Source of the DNA: an uncultured Tateyamaria sp.
GTDB lineage: Bacteria > Pseudomonadota > Alphaproteobacteria > Rhodobacterales > Rhodobacteraceae
Direction: 5' to 3'
DNA length: 64,000 bases
Assembly: GCF_947487805.1 (NCBI RefSeq)
Contig: NZ_CANKXW010000002.1
Span: 434,001 to 498,000, forward strand
The notes below the pieces were generated by a model. That model had not been told where the DNA came from. It made no database searches and was given only the letters and a program-made list of their open reading frames with translations. Below, in pieces: positions 9,482 to 17,785 of this stretch. Position 1 is the first letter of the stretch; each line of letters opens with the position of its first letter. A program made the translations under genes and the position numbers.

Positions 9482-11082
9482 ATCCGGAACACGCCAAAGC
9501 GTGTCTCTTCTATGGGGGCGTTCAAGGCGGCGGTGAGGCTGAGGTGGAGGACGTCGCGGGCGCGGCGGGGGTCGATGATGCCGTCATCCCAGAGCCGCGC
9601 GCTGGCATAGAGCGGGTGGGCCTGTTCCTCGAACATGTCGATGGTGGGCTGTTTGAAGGCGGCCTCTTCGTCGGCGGACCAGCTGCCGCCCTGGCGTTCG
9701 ATGGCGTCGCGCTTGACCGTGGCCAGCACGCCCGCGGCCTGCGCGCCGCCCATGACAGAGATACGTGAATTGGGCCAGGACCACAGGAAGCGCGGGGAAT
9801 AGGCGCGCCCCGCCATGCCGTAGTTGCCCGCGCCGAACGACCCGCCGACCAGCATCGTGACCTTGGGTACGGACGTGGTTGCCACGGCGGTCACCATCTT
9901 GGCCCCGTGGCGCGCGATGCCCTCGTTTTCGTATTTCTGGCCGACCATGAACCCGGTGATGTTTTGCAGGAACACCAGCGGGATCTTGCGCTGGCTGCAC
10001 AGCTCGATGAAATGCGCGCCCTTTTGCGCGGCCTCGGAGAACAGCACGCCATTGTTGGCGATGATGCCCACGGGCACCCCCTTGATATGGGCAAACCCGC
10101 AGACCAGCGTTTCGCCGAACCGGGCCTTGAACGCGTCAAAGCGGCTGCCGTCGACGATGCGGGCGATGACCTCGTGGATGTCATAGGGCGTGCGCAGATC
10201 GCCCGGCACGACGCCCAGGATCTCTTCGGGGTCGTAGGCGGGGTCTTCGGGGCTTTGCAAAGTGACGGTGCTGGGTTTGCAAAGGTTCAGGTTTGCGACA
10301 CTTCTGCGTGCGAGCGCCAGCGCGTGGGCGTCATCCTCGGCCAAATAATCGGCCACGCCCGACAAGCGTGTATGTACGTCGCCGCCGCCCAGATCCTCGG
10401 CGCTGACCACCTCGCCGGTGGCGGCCTTGACCAGGGGTGGCCCGGCCAGAAAGATCGTGCCCTGTTCGCGCACGATGATCGTCACATCCGACATCGCGGG
10501 CACATAAGCGCCGCCGGCGGTGCAGGACCCCATGACCACGGCGATCTGGGGGATGCCCTTGGCGCTCATCTGGGCCTGATTGAAGAAGATGCGGCCAAAG
10601 TGGTCGCGGTCGGGGAACACTTCGTCCTGATTGGGCAGGTTCGCGCCCCCACTGTCCACGAGGTAGACGCATGGCAGGTGGTTCTGTTCGGCAATCTCTT
10701 GGGCGCGCAGGTGTTTCTTGACGGTCATGGGATAATACGTCCCACCCTTGACCGTGGCGTCATTGCAGATGACCATCAAGTCCTGCCCCATGACCTGCCC
10801 GATGCCCGCGATCACGCCCGCACAGGGGGCCGCGCCGTCATAGAGGCCATGGGCCGCCGTCGCTCCCACTTCGAGAAAGGTAGAACCGGGGTCGAGCAGG
10901 TTGGCGACACGGTCGCGGGGCAGCATCTTGCCCCGGCTCAGATGTCGCGCGCGCGACCCCTCACCGCCGCCCGCTGCGGCCATGTCGGCGGCGGCGCGCA
11001 CCTCGTCCAGGGCCGCCAGATGGGCCGCCTGATTGGCGCGAAACGCGTCGGAGGATGGCAATGCCTGTGAGGCCAGTTTCAT
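9478..11082 (-). CDS. liuB: Methylcrotonyl-CoA carboxylase, carboxyltransferase beta subunit
   Basis: 534 aa, usual for the family. It transfers the carboxyl group from biotin to 3-methylcrotonyl-CoA. Seen: [20 protein letters not shown], the [17 protein letters not shown] oxyanion loop and [16 protein letters not shown] in the C-terminal crotonase-like half, all typical of the beta subunit of MCC. The start overlaps the acyl-CoA synthetase stop (ATGA). Confidence 0.96.
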   Translation of the reverse strand: MKLASQALPSSDAFRANQAAHLAALDEVRAAADMAAAGGGEGSRARHLSRGKMLPRDRVANLLDPGSTFLEVGATAAHGLYDGAAPCAGVIAGIGQVMGQDLMVICNDATVKGGTYYPMTVKKHLRAQEIAEQNHLPCVYLVDSGGANLPNQDEVFPDRDHFGRIFFNQAQMSAKGIPQIAVVMGSCTAGGAYVPAMSDVTIIVREQGTIFLAGPPLVKAATGEVVSAEDLGGGDVHTRLSGVADYLAEDDAHALALARRSVANLNLCKPSTVTLQSPEDPAYDPEEILGVVPGDLRTPYDIHEVIARIVDGSRFDAFKARFGETLVCGFAHIKGVPVGIIANNGVLFSEAAQKGAHFIELCSQRKIPLVFLQNITGFMVGQKYENEGIARHGAKMVTAVATTSVPKVTMLVGGSFGAGNYGMAGRAYSPRFLWSWPNSRISVMGGAQAAGVLATVKRDAIERQGGSWSADEEAAFKQPTIDMFEEQAHPLYASARLWDDGIIDPRRARDVLHLSLTAALNAPIEETRFGVFRM

Positions 11083-12548
11083 GTCTGTTCTCCAATTTCA
11101 GACGCCGCGCGCGCCTTGAGCGCCTTGCGGATGACCTTGCCCGTCACGGTCATGGGCAGCGCATCCACAAAGCTGATTTCACGAGGATAGGAATAATGGG
11201 CCAGTCTGTCTTTGACATGTGCGCGCAAGGCGTCGGCATCCGGGCGCGCGCCCGGTTTGGGCACCACATAGGCTTTGACGATTTCGGTGCGCAGGGCGTC
11301 GGGCTTGCCCACCACGCCGACCGTTGCGACATCCGGGTGGGTCAGAAGGCAGTCTTCGATTTCCGCCGGACCGATGCGGTAGCCCGACGACGTGATCACA
11401 TCGTCATCGCGCCCGACAAAACGCAGAAAGTCACCCTCGCGCACGCCCCGGTCGCCGGTCAGCATCCAGTCGCCCCGGAATTTCTGCGCCGTGTCCTCGG
11501 GGCGGTTCCAATAGCCCAGCATCATAGACGGCGCACCCCGCCGCACGGCGATGTCGCCCTCGGCATCGGTGATGTTGCCCGCGCGGTCGATGACCTGCAC
11601 GTCAAAGCCGGGCACCGCCTGCCCCATGCAGCCCGGCCGCGGCGCAAAGGCTGAGGCCTGGTTCGAGACGACCATGTTGCATTCGGTCTGGCCGTAGAAT
11701 TCATTGATGGTGACACCCAGCGCGCGCCTGGCCCAGTCGAGCATTTCCGCGCCCAGCGGCTCGCCCCCGCTGGCCACGCTGCGCAAACCGGGCAGATGCG
11801 CGTCCGCAGCACGCAGCATGCGCAGGGCTGTCGGCGGAAAGAACACGTTGCGCACGCCGCCGTCGCGCAGGATGCGGGCGCAGTCGGTGACGTCGAATTT
11901 CGCCATGCGCGCACCCACCACGGGCACGCCAAGGGCGAGGCCCGGCATCAGCACGTCGAAAAGCCCGCCGATCCACGCCCAATCCGCAGGGGTCCACAGG
12001 CAGTCGCCGGGTTGGCCCAGTGCATCATGGCTCATGGTGACGCCGGGCAGGTGTCCGTCCAGAACCCCGTGCCCGTGCAGCGCGCCTTTGGGGGTGCCGG
12101 TCGTGCCGGAGGTGTAGATCAGAACGGCGGGCGTGTCGGTTTGGGCGTCGAAATAGGGAAGGTAATCGCCCGGGGTGCCCGCAGTCGCGGCCTCCCAGCA
12201 GGTCGCCAGATCATCAACCAGCGCGGTACCTTCGGCGTCGGTCAAAACCAGTGACAGTCCCGCATCATTGATGCGCGAGGCAAGCGCGTCATGCTTGAAG
12301 AGCTTGAACAAAGGCACTGAAATCGCGCCGATTTTCCAGATGGCGAGATGGGCGGCGGCGCACCATGGGGTCTGGCTGAGCAATACGCCGACACGGTCGC
12401 CGGGGCCGATCCGTGCCATCAGCGCACGGGCCAGCCCGTCGGTCATCTGCGCCAAGGTGCCATAGGTGGTGTCGCGGCGTGCGCCCGTGACGTCGATGAT
12501 CGCGGTCTGGTCGGCAGGATGGGCGAGGCATTGGGCGGCCATATTCAT
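11079..12548 (-). CDS. AMP-forming acyl-CoA synthetase
   Basis: 489 aa ANL-superfamily ligase. The AMP-binding P-loop [11 protein letters not shown] is at residues 145-155, [10 protein letters not shown] is present, and the C-terminal catalytic-lysine region reads [11 protein letters not shown]. The ATG at 12548 overlaps the upstream stop (ATGA) and follows GAGGAGG; an upstream extension would add 65 low-complexity residues and was rejected. The operon suggests it activates isovalerate, 3-methylcrotonate or a related short branched acid; acetoacetate is another option. Substrate is not decided by sequence. Confidence 0.9.
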   Translation of the reverse strand: MNMAAQCLAHPADQTAIIDVTGARRDTTYGTLAQMTDGLARALMARIGPGDRVGVLLSQTPWCAAAHLAIWKIGAISVPLFKLFKHDALASRINDAGLSLVLTDAEGTALVDDLATCWEAATAGTPGDYLPYFDAQTDTPAVLIYTSGTTGTPKGALHGHGVLDGHLPGVTMSHDALGQPGDCLWTPADWAWIGGLFDVLMPGLALGVPVVGARMAKFDVTDCARILRDGGVRNVFFPPTALRMLRAADAHLPGLRSVASGGEPLGAEMLDWARRALGVTINEFYGQTECNMVVSNQASAFAPRPGCMGQAVPGFDVQVIDRAGNITDAEGDIAVRRGAPSMMLGYWNRPEDTAQKFRGDWMLTGDRGVREGDFLRFVGRDDDVITSSGYRIGPAEIEDCLLTHPDVATVGVVGKPDALRTEIVKAYVVPKPGARPDADALRAHVKDRLAHYSYPREISFVDALPMTVTGKVIRKALKARAASEIGEQT

Positions 12549-12805
12549 ATGCCCTCCTCCGCCATGCGGGTGATACGGCCAAAGCGGTCGACCACGTAAA
12601 CCACGCCTGCGCAGTTGACGTGCATCACCACCGCGCCCTCGCCCGGCCAGCCGACGCAGGCCGCAGGATCGCCCCCATGCACGCGCGCGACGGCCGCGAT
12701 GACCCCGGCCGCATCCGCCGTGATCTGGCGCTGGCCCAGCCAATAGCCACCAAGTGCTGCAATCAGCACAAGCGTGGCCGTGGTGATGAGAACGGACCGA
12801 GGCAT
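12545..12805 (-). CDS. 86-aa membrane-anchored or secreted protein of unknown function
   Basis: Residues 5-23 (VLITTATLVLIAALGGYWL) form one hydrophobic segment, either an uncleaved anchor or signal peptide, followed by a short periplasmic domain with two cysteines (ACVGW, HVNCAGVV). The ATG overlaps the ivd stop (TGATG) and the stop overlaps the synthetase start (ATGA). The last codons also form the ribosome site of the next gene. No function recognised; the two cysteines could form a disulphide. Confidence 0.7.
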   Translation of the reverse strand: MPRSVLITTATLVLIAALGGYWLGQRQITADAAGVIAAVARVHGGDPAACVGWPGEGAVVMHVNCAGVVYVVDRFGRITRMAEEGI

Positions 12806-13968
12806 CAGCCCATCGCCGTGACCAGTTCGCGCCCCACCAGCATGCGGCGGATCTCGGAGGTGCCGGCCCCGATCTCCATCAGCTTGGCGTCGCGGAAAAG
12901 ACGCGCGACGGGCGCGTCATTGAGGAACCCGGCCCCGCCCATGGCCTGCACAGCCTGGTGGGCCTGGGTCATGGCGGCCTCGGACGCATAGAGGCAACAG
13001 GCGGCGGCATCCTGCCGGGTGACCGTGCCGCGGTCGCAGGCGCGGGCGACCTCGTAGACATAGGCGCGCGCCGAATTCATCGCGGTGTACATGTCCGCGA
13101 TCTTGCCCTGCATCAGCTGGAAGGACCCGATGGGCTGCCCGAACTGGCGGCGTTCGGCCATGTAGGGCATGATTTCATCCATGCAGGCCGCCATGATCCC
13201 CAGCCCGATCCCCGCCAGCACCACGCGTTCGTAATCAAGGCCAGACATCAGCACGGCAACGCCGCGCCCTTCCTCGCCCAGCACGTTGTCGAAGGGGACC
13301 TCGACATCTTCAAAGATCAGCTCGCCCGTGTTGGAACCGCGCATGCCCAGCTTGTCGAAATGCAGCGAGGTCGAGAACCCGGCCATCGACTTTTCGATCA
13401 GAAAGGCGGTAATGCCGCGCGGGCCGCCATCCGGGTCCGTCTTGGCATAGACCACCAGCGTGTCGGCGTCGGGGCCGTTGGTGATCCAGTATTTGGTGCC
13501 GTTCAGGATATAGCGGTCGTTGCGCTTTTGCGCGGTCAGTTTCATCGACACCACGTCCGACCCCGCCCCGGCCTCGGACATGGCGAGCGCGCCGACATGG
13601 GCGCCGCTGACAAGGCCCGGCAGGTATTTTTCCTTTTGCGCGGGCGTGGCGTTCAGCTTGATCTGGTTGACGCAAAGGTTGGAATGCGCGCCATAGCTGA
13701 GTGAGACCGAGGCGCTGGCGCGGGCGATTTCCTCGACGGCGACGGTGTGGGCGAGATAGGACATGCCCGCCCCGCCATAGTCTTCGTCCACCGTGATACC
13801 CAGAAGGCCCAGCTCGCCCATTTCGCGCCAAAGCTCTGGCGGGAACGTGTTGGACGTGTCGATTTCGGCGGCAAGTGGTTTGACCCGGTCTTGCGCCCAG
13901 CGATGCACCATCTCGCGCAGCGCATTCGCGTCCTCCCCCAGATCGAAGGTCATGGAGTGGGTGAACAT
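12805..13968 (-). CDS. liuA: Isovaleryl-CoA dehydrogenase
   Basis: 387 aa flavoprotein of the acyl-CoA dehydrogenase family, oxidising isovaleryl-CoA to 3-methylcrotonyl-CoA and passing electrons to ETF. FAD-binding segments [11 protein letters not shown] and [11 protein letters not shown] are present. The catalytic base is probably Glu247 in [10 protein letters not shown], the position used by isovaleryl-CoA dehydrogenases rather than the medium-chain enzymes. The ATG at 13968 follows GGGGAGG; a start ten codons further up lacks this. First gene of the operon. Confidence 0.95.
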   Translation of the reverse strand: MFTHSMTFDLGEDANALREMVHRWAQDRVKPLAAEIDTSNTFPPELWREMGELGLLGITVDEDYGGAGMSYLAHTVAVEEIARASASVSLSYGAHSNLCVNQIKLNATPAQKEKYLPGLVSGAHVGALAMSEAGAGSDVVSMKLTAQKRNDRYILNGTKYWITNGPDADTLVVYAKTDPDGGPRGITAFLIEKSMAGFSTSLHFDKLGMRGSNTGELIFEDVEVPFDNVLGEEGRGVAVLMSGLDYERVVLAGIGLGIMAACMDEIMPYMAERRQFGQPIGSFQLMQGKIADMYTAMNSARAYVYEVARACDRGTVTRQDAAACCLYASEAAMTQAHQAVQAMGGAGFLNDAPVARLFRDAKLMEIGAGTSEIRRMLVGRELVTAMG

Positions 13969-13991
13969 TCTGGTGCCTCCCCTGCACTTAT

Positions 13992-14035
13992 TGAACACTT
14001 GTTCATTTTATAGAGCGCGTGACGGAGTGTGTCCA
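13992..14035 (-). promoter_or_regulatory. Promoter and palindromic operator of the leucine operon
   Basis: On the minus strand TGGACA (14030-14035) and TATAAA (14007-14012) are exactly 17 bp apart, a good sigma-70 promoter. The palindrome TGAACA-CT-TGTTCA (13992-14005) sits just downstream, over the expected transcription start, where a repressor would block initiation. It lies 24 bp before the ivd ATG. The regulator gene is not identified in the window. Confidence 0.55.
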
Positions 14036-14086
14036 GCGCTGATGTGTCGCGCGAGTTTGCTTGTCGTGTTTGAGCAGGTAGCAAGC

Positions 14087-14104
14087 GCGGCGAAAGTCCG
14101 CTTT
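14087..14104 (+). repeat. Direct repeat, left flank of the toxin cassette
   Basis: GCGGCGAAAGTCCGCTTT matches the sequence at 15658-15675 at 15 of 18 positions, in the same orientation. The two copies bracket the AT-richer toxin and immunity genes. Similar short intergenic sequences are, from memory, common in roseobacter genomes, so this could be either a dispersed repeat or a recombination boundary. Confidence 0.45.
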
Positions 14105-14257
14105 GAGCCCAAAACGACGGATGCTGCGGATCGCATGAAGGTCTGTTTCCGACGCGAACTTGGTGACTTGCTTGCGGTAACAGCGTGGCGAACGGTGACC
14201 TCAGGTTTCCTTAACCAAGTAGAAATGGAAACTGCTCCGCAAATACGCGGAGGTTCC

Positions 14258-15307
14258 ATGCAAAACAGTTTCGGAGACTTCCTCAGGCATGGCGGCAACG
14301 GCCAGTATGTTATTGCCAAGCGCGATGGCCTTATCGTTGGTCGCCAACTAGGGCTGGCACTCAAATCGACGTTCCCAAACTACTCCACCTTGCGGGCCGA
14401 TTTTGGCGAGCGCCTCGATCTGGTGATTTCCCAAAACAGCCGGATGCTCCTGAACGCGTTGACCCTGCCCGATACAGTGCCAACTGTCAGTGAAAGTGAT
14501 CTGCGGGATGTATCGGATGCAAAGGCAGAGGCGCTTAACGCGTGGGACGTGCGCCTTGAGAGCATTTTCGGCGAATACCAGAACCACCAGCAGCGATTGC
14601 ATCCGCTCCGAACTGCGATGGAAGATCGCCTTCTGCGTGCTTTCGCAGGGTTGATCAACCAGCTCCGGCAGGAAGACCTCGGGATTGTACAGTACATCTG
14701 GCGCTCACAAGACGATGCCAAAGTGCGTGACAGCCATGCGTCATATGACGACCGCGTATTCCGCTGGGACGACCCGCCGGAAGGCGGGCATCCGGGCGAA
14801 GCGCACAATTGCCGGTGCTATGCGGAACCAGTTGCGCCAGCCCTTCAAGACAACGTAATTCTAGCCGATTTTGACGGCAGCGTTCCCCCACAAGACCTTT
14901 CAATCCATGAAGCGAATGGGGGCCATACCATTGGCCTACATGTCGGGAAAAGTGAAGCTTTCCTCATTGGGTCGGTTAGCACTCCACGCGGGAGATCACT
15001 TTTTGGCACCCTGTATCGGTGGCGACATGGAACATTTCCATCTTTGGAAGCCGCACAGAGGTTGACAAACTCTAACTTGGCTAGCAACGCGGATGTTGTG
15101 AATGAAATTGCCAGCGGGAGGCTGCGTAGAGCTTTCATTACAAGTGATTTCGGATCGGTAACAGGCTTTGAAGCATACCGAACCGCACAGCGTGCCTCAT
15201 CCCCTATACGGCTCAGGCAGACATTTGGCGTAGGATCCGTCATAGAGTACGACCCAGACATGCCAGATGGATTTATCATTATCACATCCTATCCAAGGAT
15301 TGACTGA
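14258..15307 (+). CDS. MuF-type polymorphic toxin: phage Mu gpF-like domain fused to an RNase A-like toxin domain
   Basis: 349 aa. Residues about 85-195 resemble the Mu gpF minor-head-protein domain (YIWRSQDDAKVRDSHASYDD, then EGGHPGEAHNCRCYAEPV at 175-192). Residues about 215-349 resemble the bacterial CdiA-CT RNase A-like toxin fold: GGHT with His223, HVGK with His228 and Lys231, and a C-terminal T-S-Y (Thr343, Tyr345) matching the T-x-Y active-site pair known for this superfamily. I infer an intracellular RNase delivered by phage-like particles or a relic of such a system. The ATG at 14258 has GGAGG four bases upstream; an in-frame ATG lies at 14225. No other phage genes are nearby, and base composition is visibly poorer in GC than the flanks. 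Confidence 0.8.
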   Translation: MQNSFGDFLRHGGNGQYVIAKRDGLIVGRQLGLALKSTFPNYSTLRADFGERLDLVISQNSRMLLNALTLPDTVPTVSESDLRDVSDAKAEALNAWDVRLESIFGEYQNHQQRLHPLRTAMEDRLLRAFAGLINQLRQEDLGIVQYIWRSQDDAKVRDSHASYDDRVFRWDDPPEGGHPGEAHNCRCYAEPVAPALQDNVILADFDGSVPPQDLSIHEANGGHTIGLHVGKSEAFLIGSVSTPRGRSLFGTLYRWRHGTFPSLEAAQRLTNSNLASNADVVNEIASGRLRRAFITSDFGSVTGFEAYRTAQRASSPIRLRQTFGVGSVIEYDPDMPDGFIIITSYPRID

Positions 15308-15308
15308 C

Positions 15309-15611
15309 ATGACGCCGCCGAAATCATTCTACGACTTCACCTTGCAATTTCATCAAGACTTAGATGTCGTTTATCCTGGTTGGGCCGAAACCCTAGACGG
15401 GCGCATCCAAATCTATGAAGACTTTCGACAAGGCTATGGCGATCAAGCTGTACGGGAACTAGCCACATATTGCGAAGAACTTTTGGCTGATAGCGAGACT
15501 GATCTTGGTTCGCTTTGGTTCACAGAGTCCAAGGCCGACTTGGTTATTCAGGATGAGGGCGTTCGTTTTCTGTTGAATGATTTTTTGGGCTGGATAGATT
15601 CGCTGTCCTAA
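15309..15611 (+). CDS. Probable immunity protein for the adjacent RNase toxin (CdiI-like)
   Basis: 100 aa, acidic, soluble, starting MTPPKSFYDFTLQFHQDLDV. It begins one base after the toxin stop, the usual arrangement for toxin-immunity pairs. The N-terminal F/Y-rich segment with HQDLD, a central EELLADSETD and the C-terminal FLLNDFLGWIDSL recall small contact-dependent-inhibition immunity proteins (CdiI_2-like); that match is from memory and moderate. Two 60-base stretches I counted here are 50% and 40% GC, well below neighbouring genes. Predicted to bind and neutralise the toxin domain. Confidence 0.65.
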   Translation: MTPPKSFYDFTLQFHQDLDVVYPGWAETLDGRIQIYEDFRQGYGDQAVRELATYCEELLADSETDLGSLWFTESKADLVIQDEGVRFLLNDFLGWIDSLS

Positions 15612-15657
15612 AGCACTGCCGAATCTAGGAACTCCAAGACCAGCCATTGGTGCAAAA

Positions 15658-15675
15658 GCGGCGAAGGTCGGCTTC
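15658..15675 (+). repeat. Direct repeat, right flank of the toxin cassette
   Basis: GCGGCGAAGGTCGGCTTC, the partner of the sequence at 14087-14104. It lies in the 104-bp gap between the immunity gene and the convergent aminotransferase gene. Confidence 0.45.
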
Positions 15676-15715
15676 GTCCGCGCTGCGGACATCTTACCAG
15701 CCCGCCGGGCGTTCC

Positions 15716-16912
15716 CTAGGTCGCCACTTGATAGACCGCGCTTACCTCGCTCCGGATGATGCGGGCGATCAGGTGGCAGTCGTCGAGGCTGAAGGTCAGG
15801 GGCACGCGCATGTCGACGATCCCTGCGAGGACCCGGTCGCTGGCGGCCATGGGTTCGGACGGGGCATAGCGCCAGCTGTCATAGCGGCTGGTGAAGGCCA
15901 CGGGTTCGGGCGCGCCGAACCATTTCAGTTCGACCCCGCGCGCGCCGCAGCGGGCGATCACGTCCTGCACCGCGGATGCGGCCCAGTCGAGCAGCAGGAA
16001 CTGGATGGAAGAGCCAACGATCACCTCTTGGGGCGGGCGTTCGATGAGTGTCAGGCCGGGCGTGCCGCGCAGGCCGTCCTCCAACGCGTAATAGCGTTCG
16101 TTCCAGCGTGCGCATTGCGCGGCCAGATCGGCCACCTGCGGGCGCAGGATGGCGGCGCGCAGGTTGTCCATGCGGCCCGAGATGTTGGGCGTGTGGTATT
16201 TGATGTCGTCGAATGCTTCTTTGGGCGGGGCGGCGAGGTGGCGTTCAAAGAGCATGTAGCTGCCCGAGAGCATCACCGATTTGGCCGCCAGATGGGGATC
16301 GTCGGTGACGATGAAGCCGCCCTCGCCCGAGTTGACGTGTTTGTAGGTCTGGCAGGAATAGCAGCCGATCACGCCAAAGCGGCCCGACGGCACGCCATTC
16401 CACGTGGCCCCCATCGTGTGCGCGCAGTCCTCGACCACCGCGATGCCTGCCGCGTCGCAGATCGCCATCAGCCGGTCCATGTCGCAGATATGACCGCGCA
16501 TATGGCTGAGCAGTAGTACCTTGGCCTGCCCGGCCTTGGCCTCGAGATCGTCCAGATCGATGGTCAGATCCGGCGTGACACCGACAAAGACCGGCACCGC
16601 CCCAACGGACGAAATGGCGCCCGGCACAGGCGCCAGTGTGAAGGCGTTGGACAGGACTTTGTCGCCCGGTTGCACGTCCAGCGCACGCAGGGCCGTCGCC
16701 ATGGCATAGCCACCCGAAGCCACGGCAAGACAGTATTGCGACCCCACATAGGCCGCGAATTCCTGTTCCAGCAGCGCGGTTTCGGAGGTTTCATCCGGTG
16801 CGGTGTTATAGCGGTGCAAACGCCCGTGGCGCAGTACGGCGAGGGCGGCATCAATGCCTACCTCGGGAATGGGGTCTTGCTGGGTGAAACTGCCGTTGAA
16901 ACGCTCTGTCAT
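15716..16912 (-). CDS. DegT/DnrJ/EryC1-family PLP aminotransferase
   Basis: About 398 aa, fold-type I PLP enzyme of the sugar-nucleotide aminotransferase family. The Schiff-base lysine is expected in CYSCQTYKHVNSGEGG, preceded by AGIAVVEDCAHTMGA, which holds the PLP-pyridine aspartate. Such enzymes usually aminate keto-sugars for LPS, capsule or secondary metabolites, but no other sugar-nucleotide genes flank it, so the substrate is open. The ATG at 16912 was chosen because the protein then starts close to the conserved part; one 12 codons up is also possible. Confidence 0.85.
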   Translation of the reverse strand: MTERFNGSFTQQDPIPEVGIDAALAVLRHGRLHRYNTAPDETSETALLEQEFAAYVGSQYCLAVASGGYAMATALRALDVQPGDKVLSNAFTLAPVPGAISSVGAVPVFVGVTPDLTIDLDDLEAKAGQAKVLLLSHMRGHICDMDRLMAICDAAGIAVVEDCAHTMGATWNGVPSGRFGVIGCYSCQTYKHVNSGEGGFIVTDDPHLAAKSVMLSGSYMLFERHLAAPPKEAFDDIKYHTPNISGRMDNLRAAILRPQVADLAAQCARWNERYYALEDGLRGTPGLTLIERPPQEVIVGSSIQFLLLDWAASAVQDVIARCGARGVELKWFGAPEPVAFTSRYDSWRYAPSEPMAASDRVLAGIVDMRVPLTFSLDDCHLIARIIRSEVSAVYQVAT

Positions 16913-16994
16913 GGGTAAAGTTCTGGGGCGCGGGTGCAGCGTGGTCAAGCGTGGCGCGCGGAATTTGATGTCCTGAAATCGCAGTTGTCAGATT

Positions 16995-17657
16995 TCAGTG
17001 CGGCAAAAGAGCGGCCACGACCTGTGGCAGCACCGCGTAGTCATCGAGCAGCGCCTCAGGCTCAAGCGCCGCCATGTCTTCGCCTGATGGCCCGAAGGTC
17101 ACAAGAATAGAAGGCACGCCCGCCGCTTTGGCGGTGTTGCGGTCGGTATCGCTGTCGCCCACCAGCAGGCAGGCATCGCGCACGCATCCCAACCGCATGG
17201 CCGCCTCGAAAAGGGGCGCGGGGTCAGGCTTGCGCACGGGCAGCGTGTCGGCGCCCACGAGGCTGCCGAATTCCGACCGCACGCCCAGGTCACGCATCAG
17301 CTGTTCGGCCAGACCCTCGGGCTTGTTGGTGCAGATGCCCACGGCATAGCCATTGGATTTCAGCGCCGCAATCGCGTCCATCGCGCCGGGATAGAGGGTC
17401 GTGTGCACACAGATCGCGGCCCCATAAGCGTCGAGCAGCATGGGATAGTACCGGTCCACAACCGCATCATCCAGATCCCCCACCCGCGCAAGCCCGGTGC
17501 GCAGCATCATCCGCCCGCCGCGCAAGGCGACGCCTGCATCCTGCGGGCCCAGCACATCGCCCAGCCCCATGTCGCGAAAACACACATTGGCCGCCGCCAG
17601 CAAATCACCGCTGGTATCGGCCAAAGTACCGTCGAGGTCGAAAATCACTGCTTTCAT
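16995..17657 (-). CDS. gph: Phosphoglycolate phosphatase (HAD superfamily)
   Basis: 220 aa. HAD motif I FDLDGTLADT starts at residue 5, motif II ICTNKP lies mid-protein, and motif III/IV is KPDP followed by LLVGDSDTDRNTAKAAG. The family dephosphorylates 2-phosphoglycolate arising from DNA repair or Rubisco. The ATG at 17657 gives the canonical MKAVIFDLDG start and is preceded by AAGGGG. It is divergent from glmU across a 128-bp gap. Other small HAD sugar phosphatases cannot be fully excluded. Confidence 0.88.
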   Translation of the reverse strand: MKAVIFDLDGTLADTSGDLLAAANVCFRDMGLGDVLGPQDAGVALRGGRMMLRTGLARVGDLDDAVVDRYYPMLLDAYGAAICVHTTLYPGAMDAIAALKSNGYAVGICTNKPEGLAEQLMRDLGVRSEFGSLVGADTLPVRKPDPAPLFEAAMRLGCVRDACLLVGDSDTDRNTAKAAGVPSILVTFGPSGEDMAALEPEALLDDYAVLPQVVAALLPH

Positions 17658-17785
17658 CTTTGCCCCTTTTGGCAAAAGCCCGCCTATGCCTGTTGCAAGC
17701 CGCAATCTAGTTTGATGTGCCGCCCGCTTGCGCGCACGCCCCCAGCGGATAAACAGGGCGCAACAAAAAGACAAAGAGAATTGGT

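Noticed and set aside
13793-14257. Upstream extension of the toxin frame into the ivd gene
   Set aside because: Antisense to ivd for part of its length; the ATG at 14258 has a GGAGG ribosome site.
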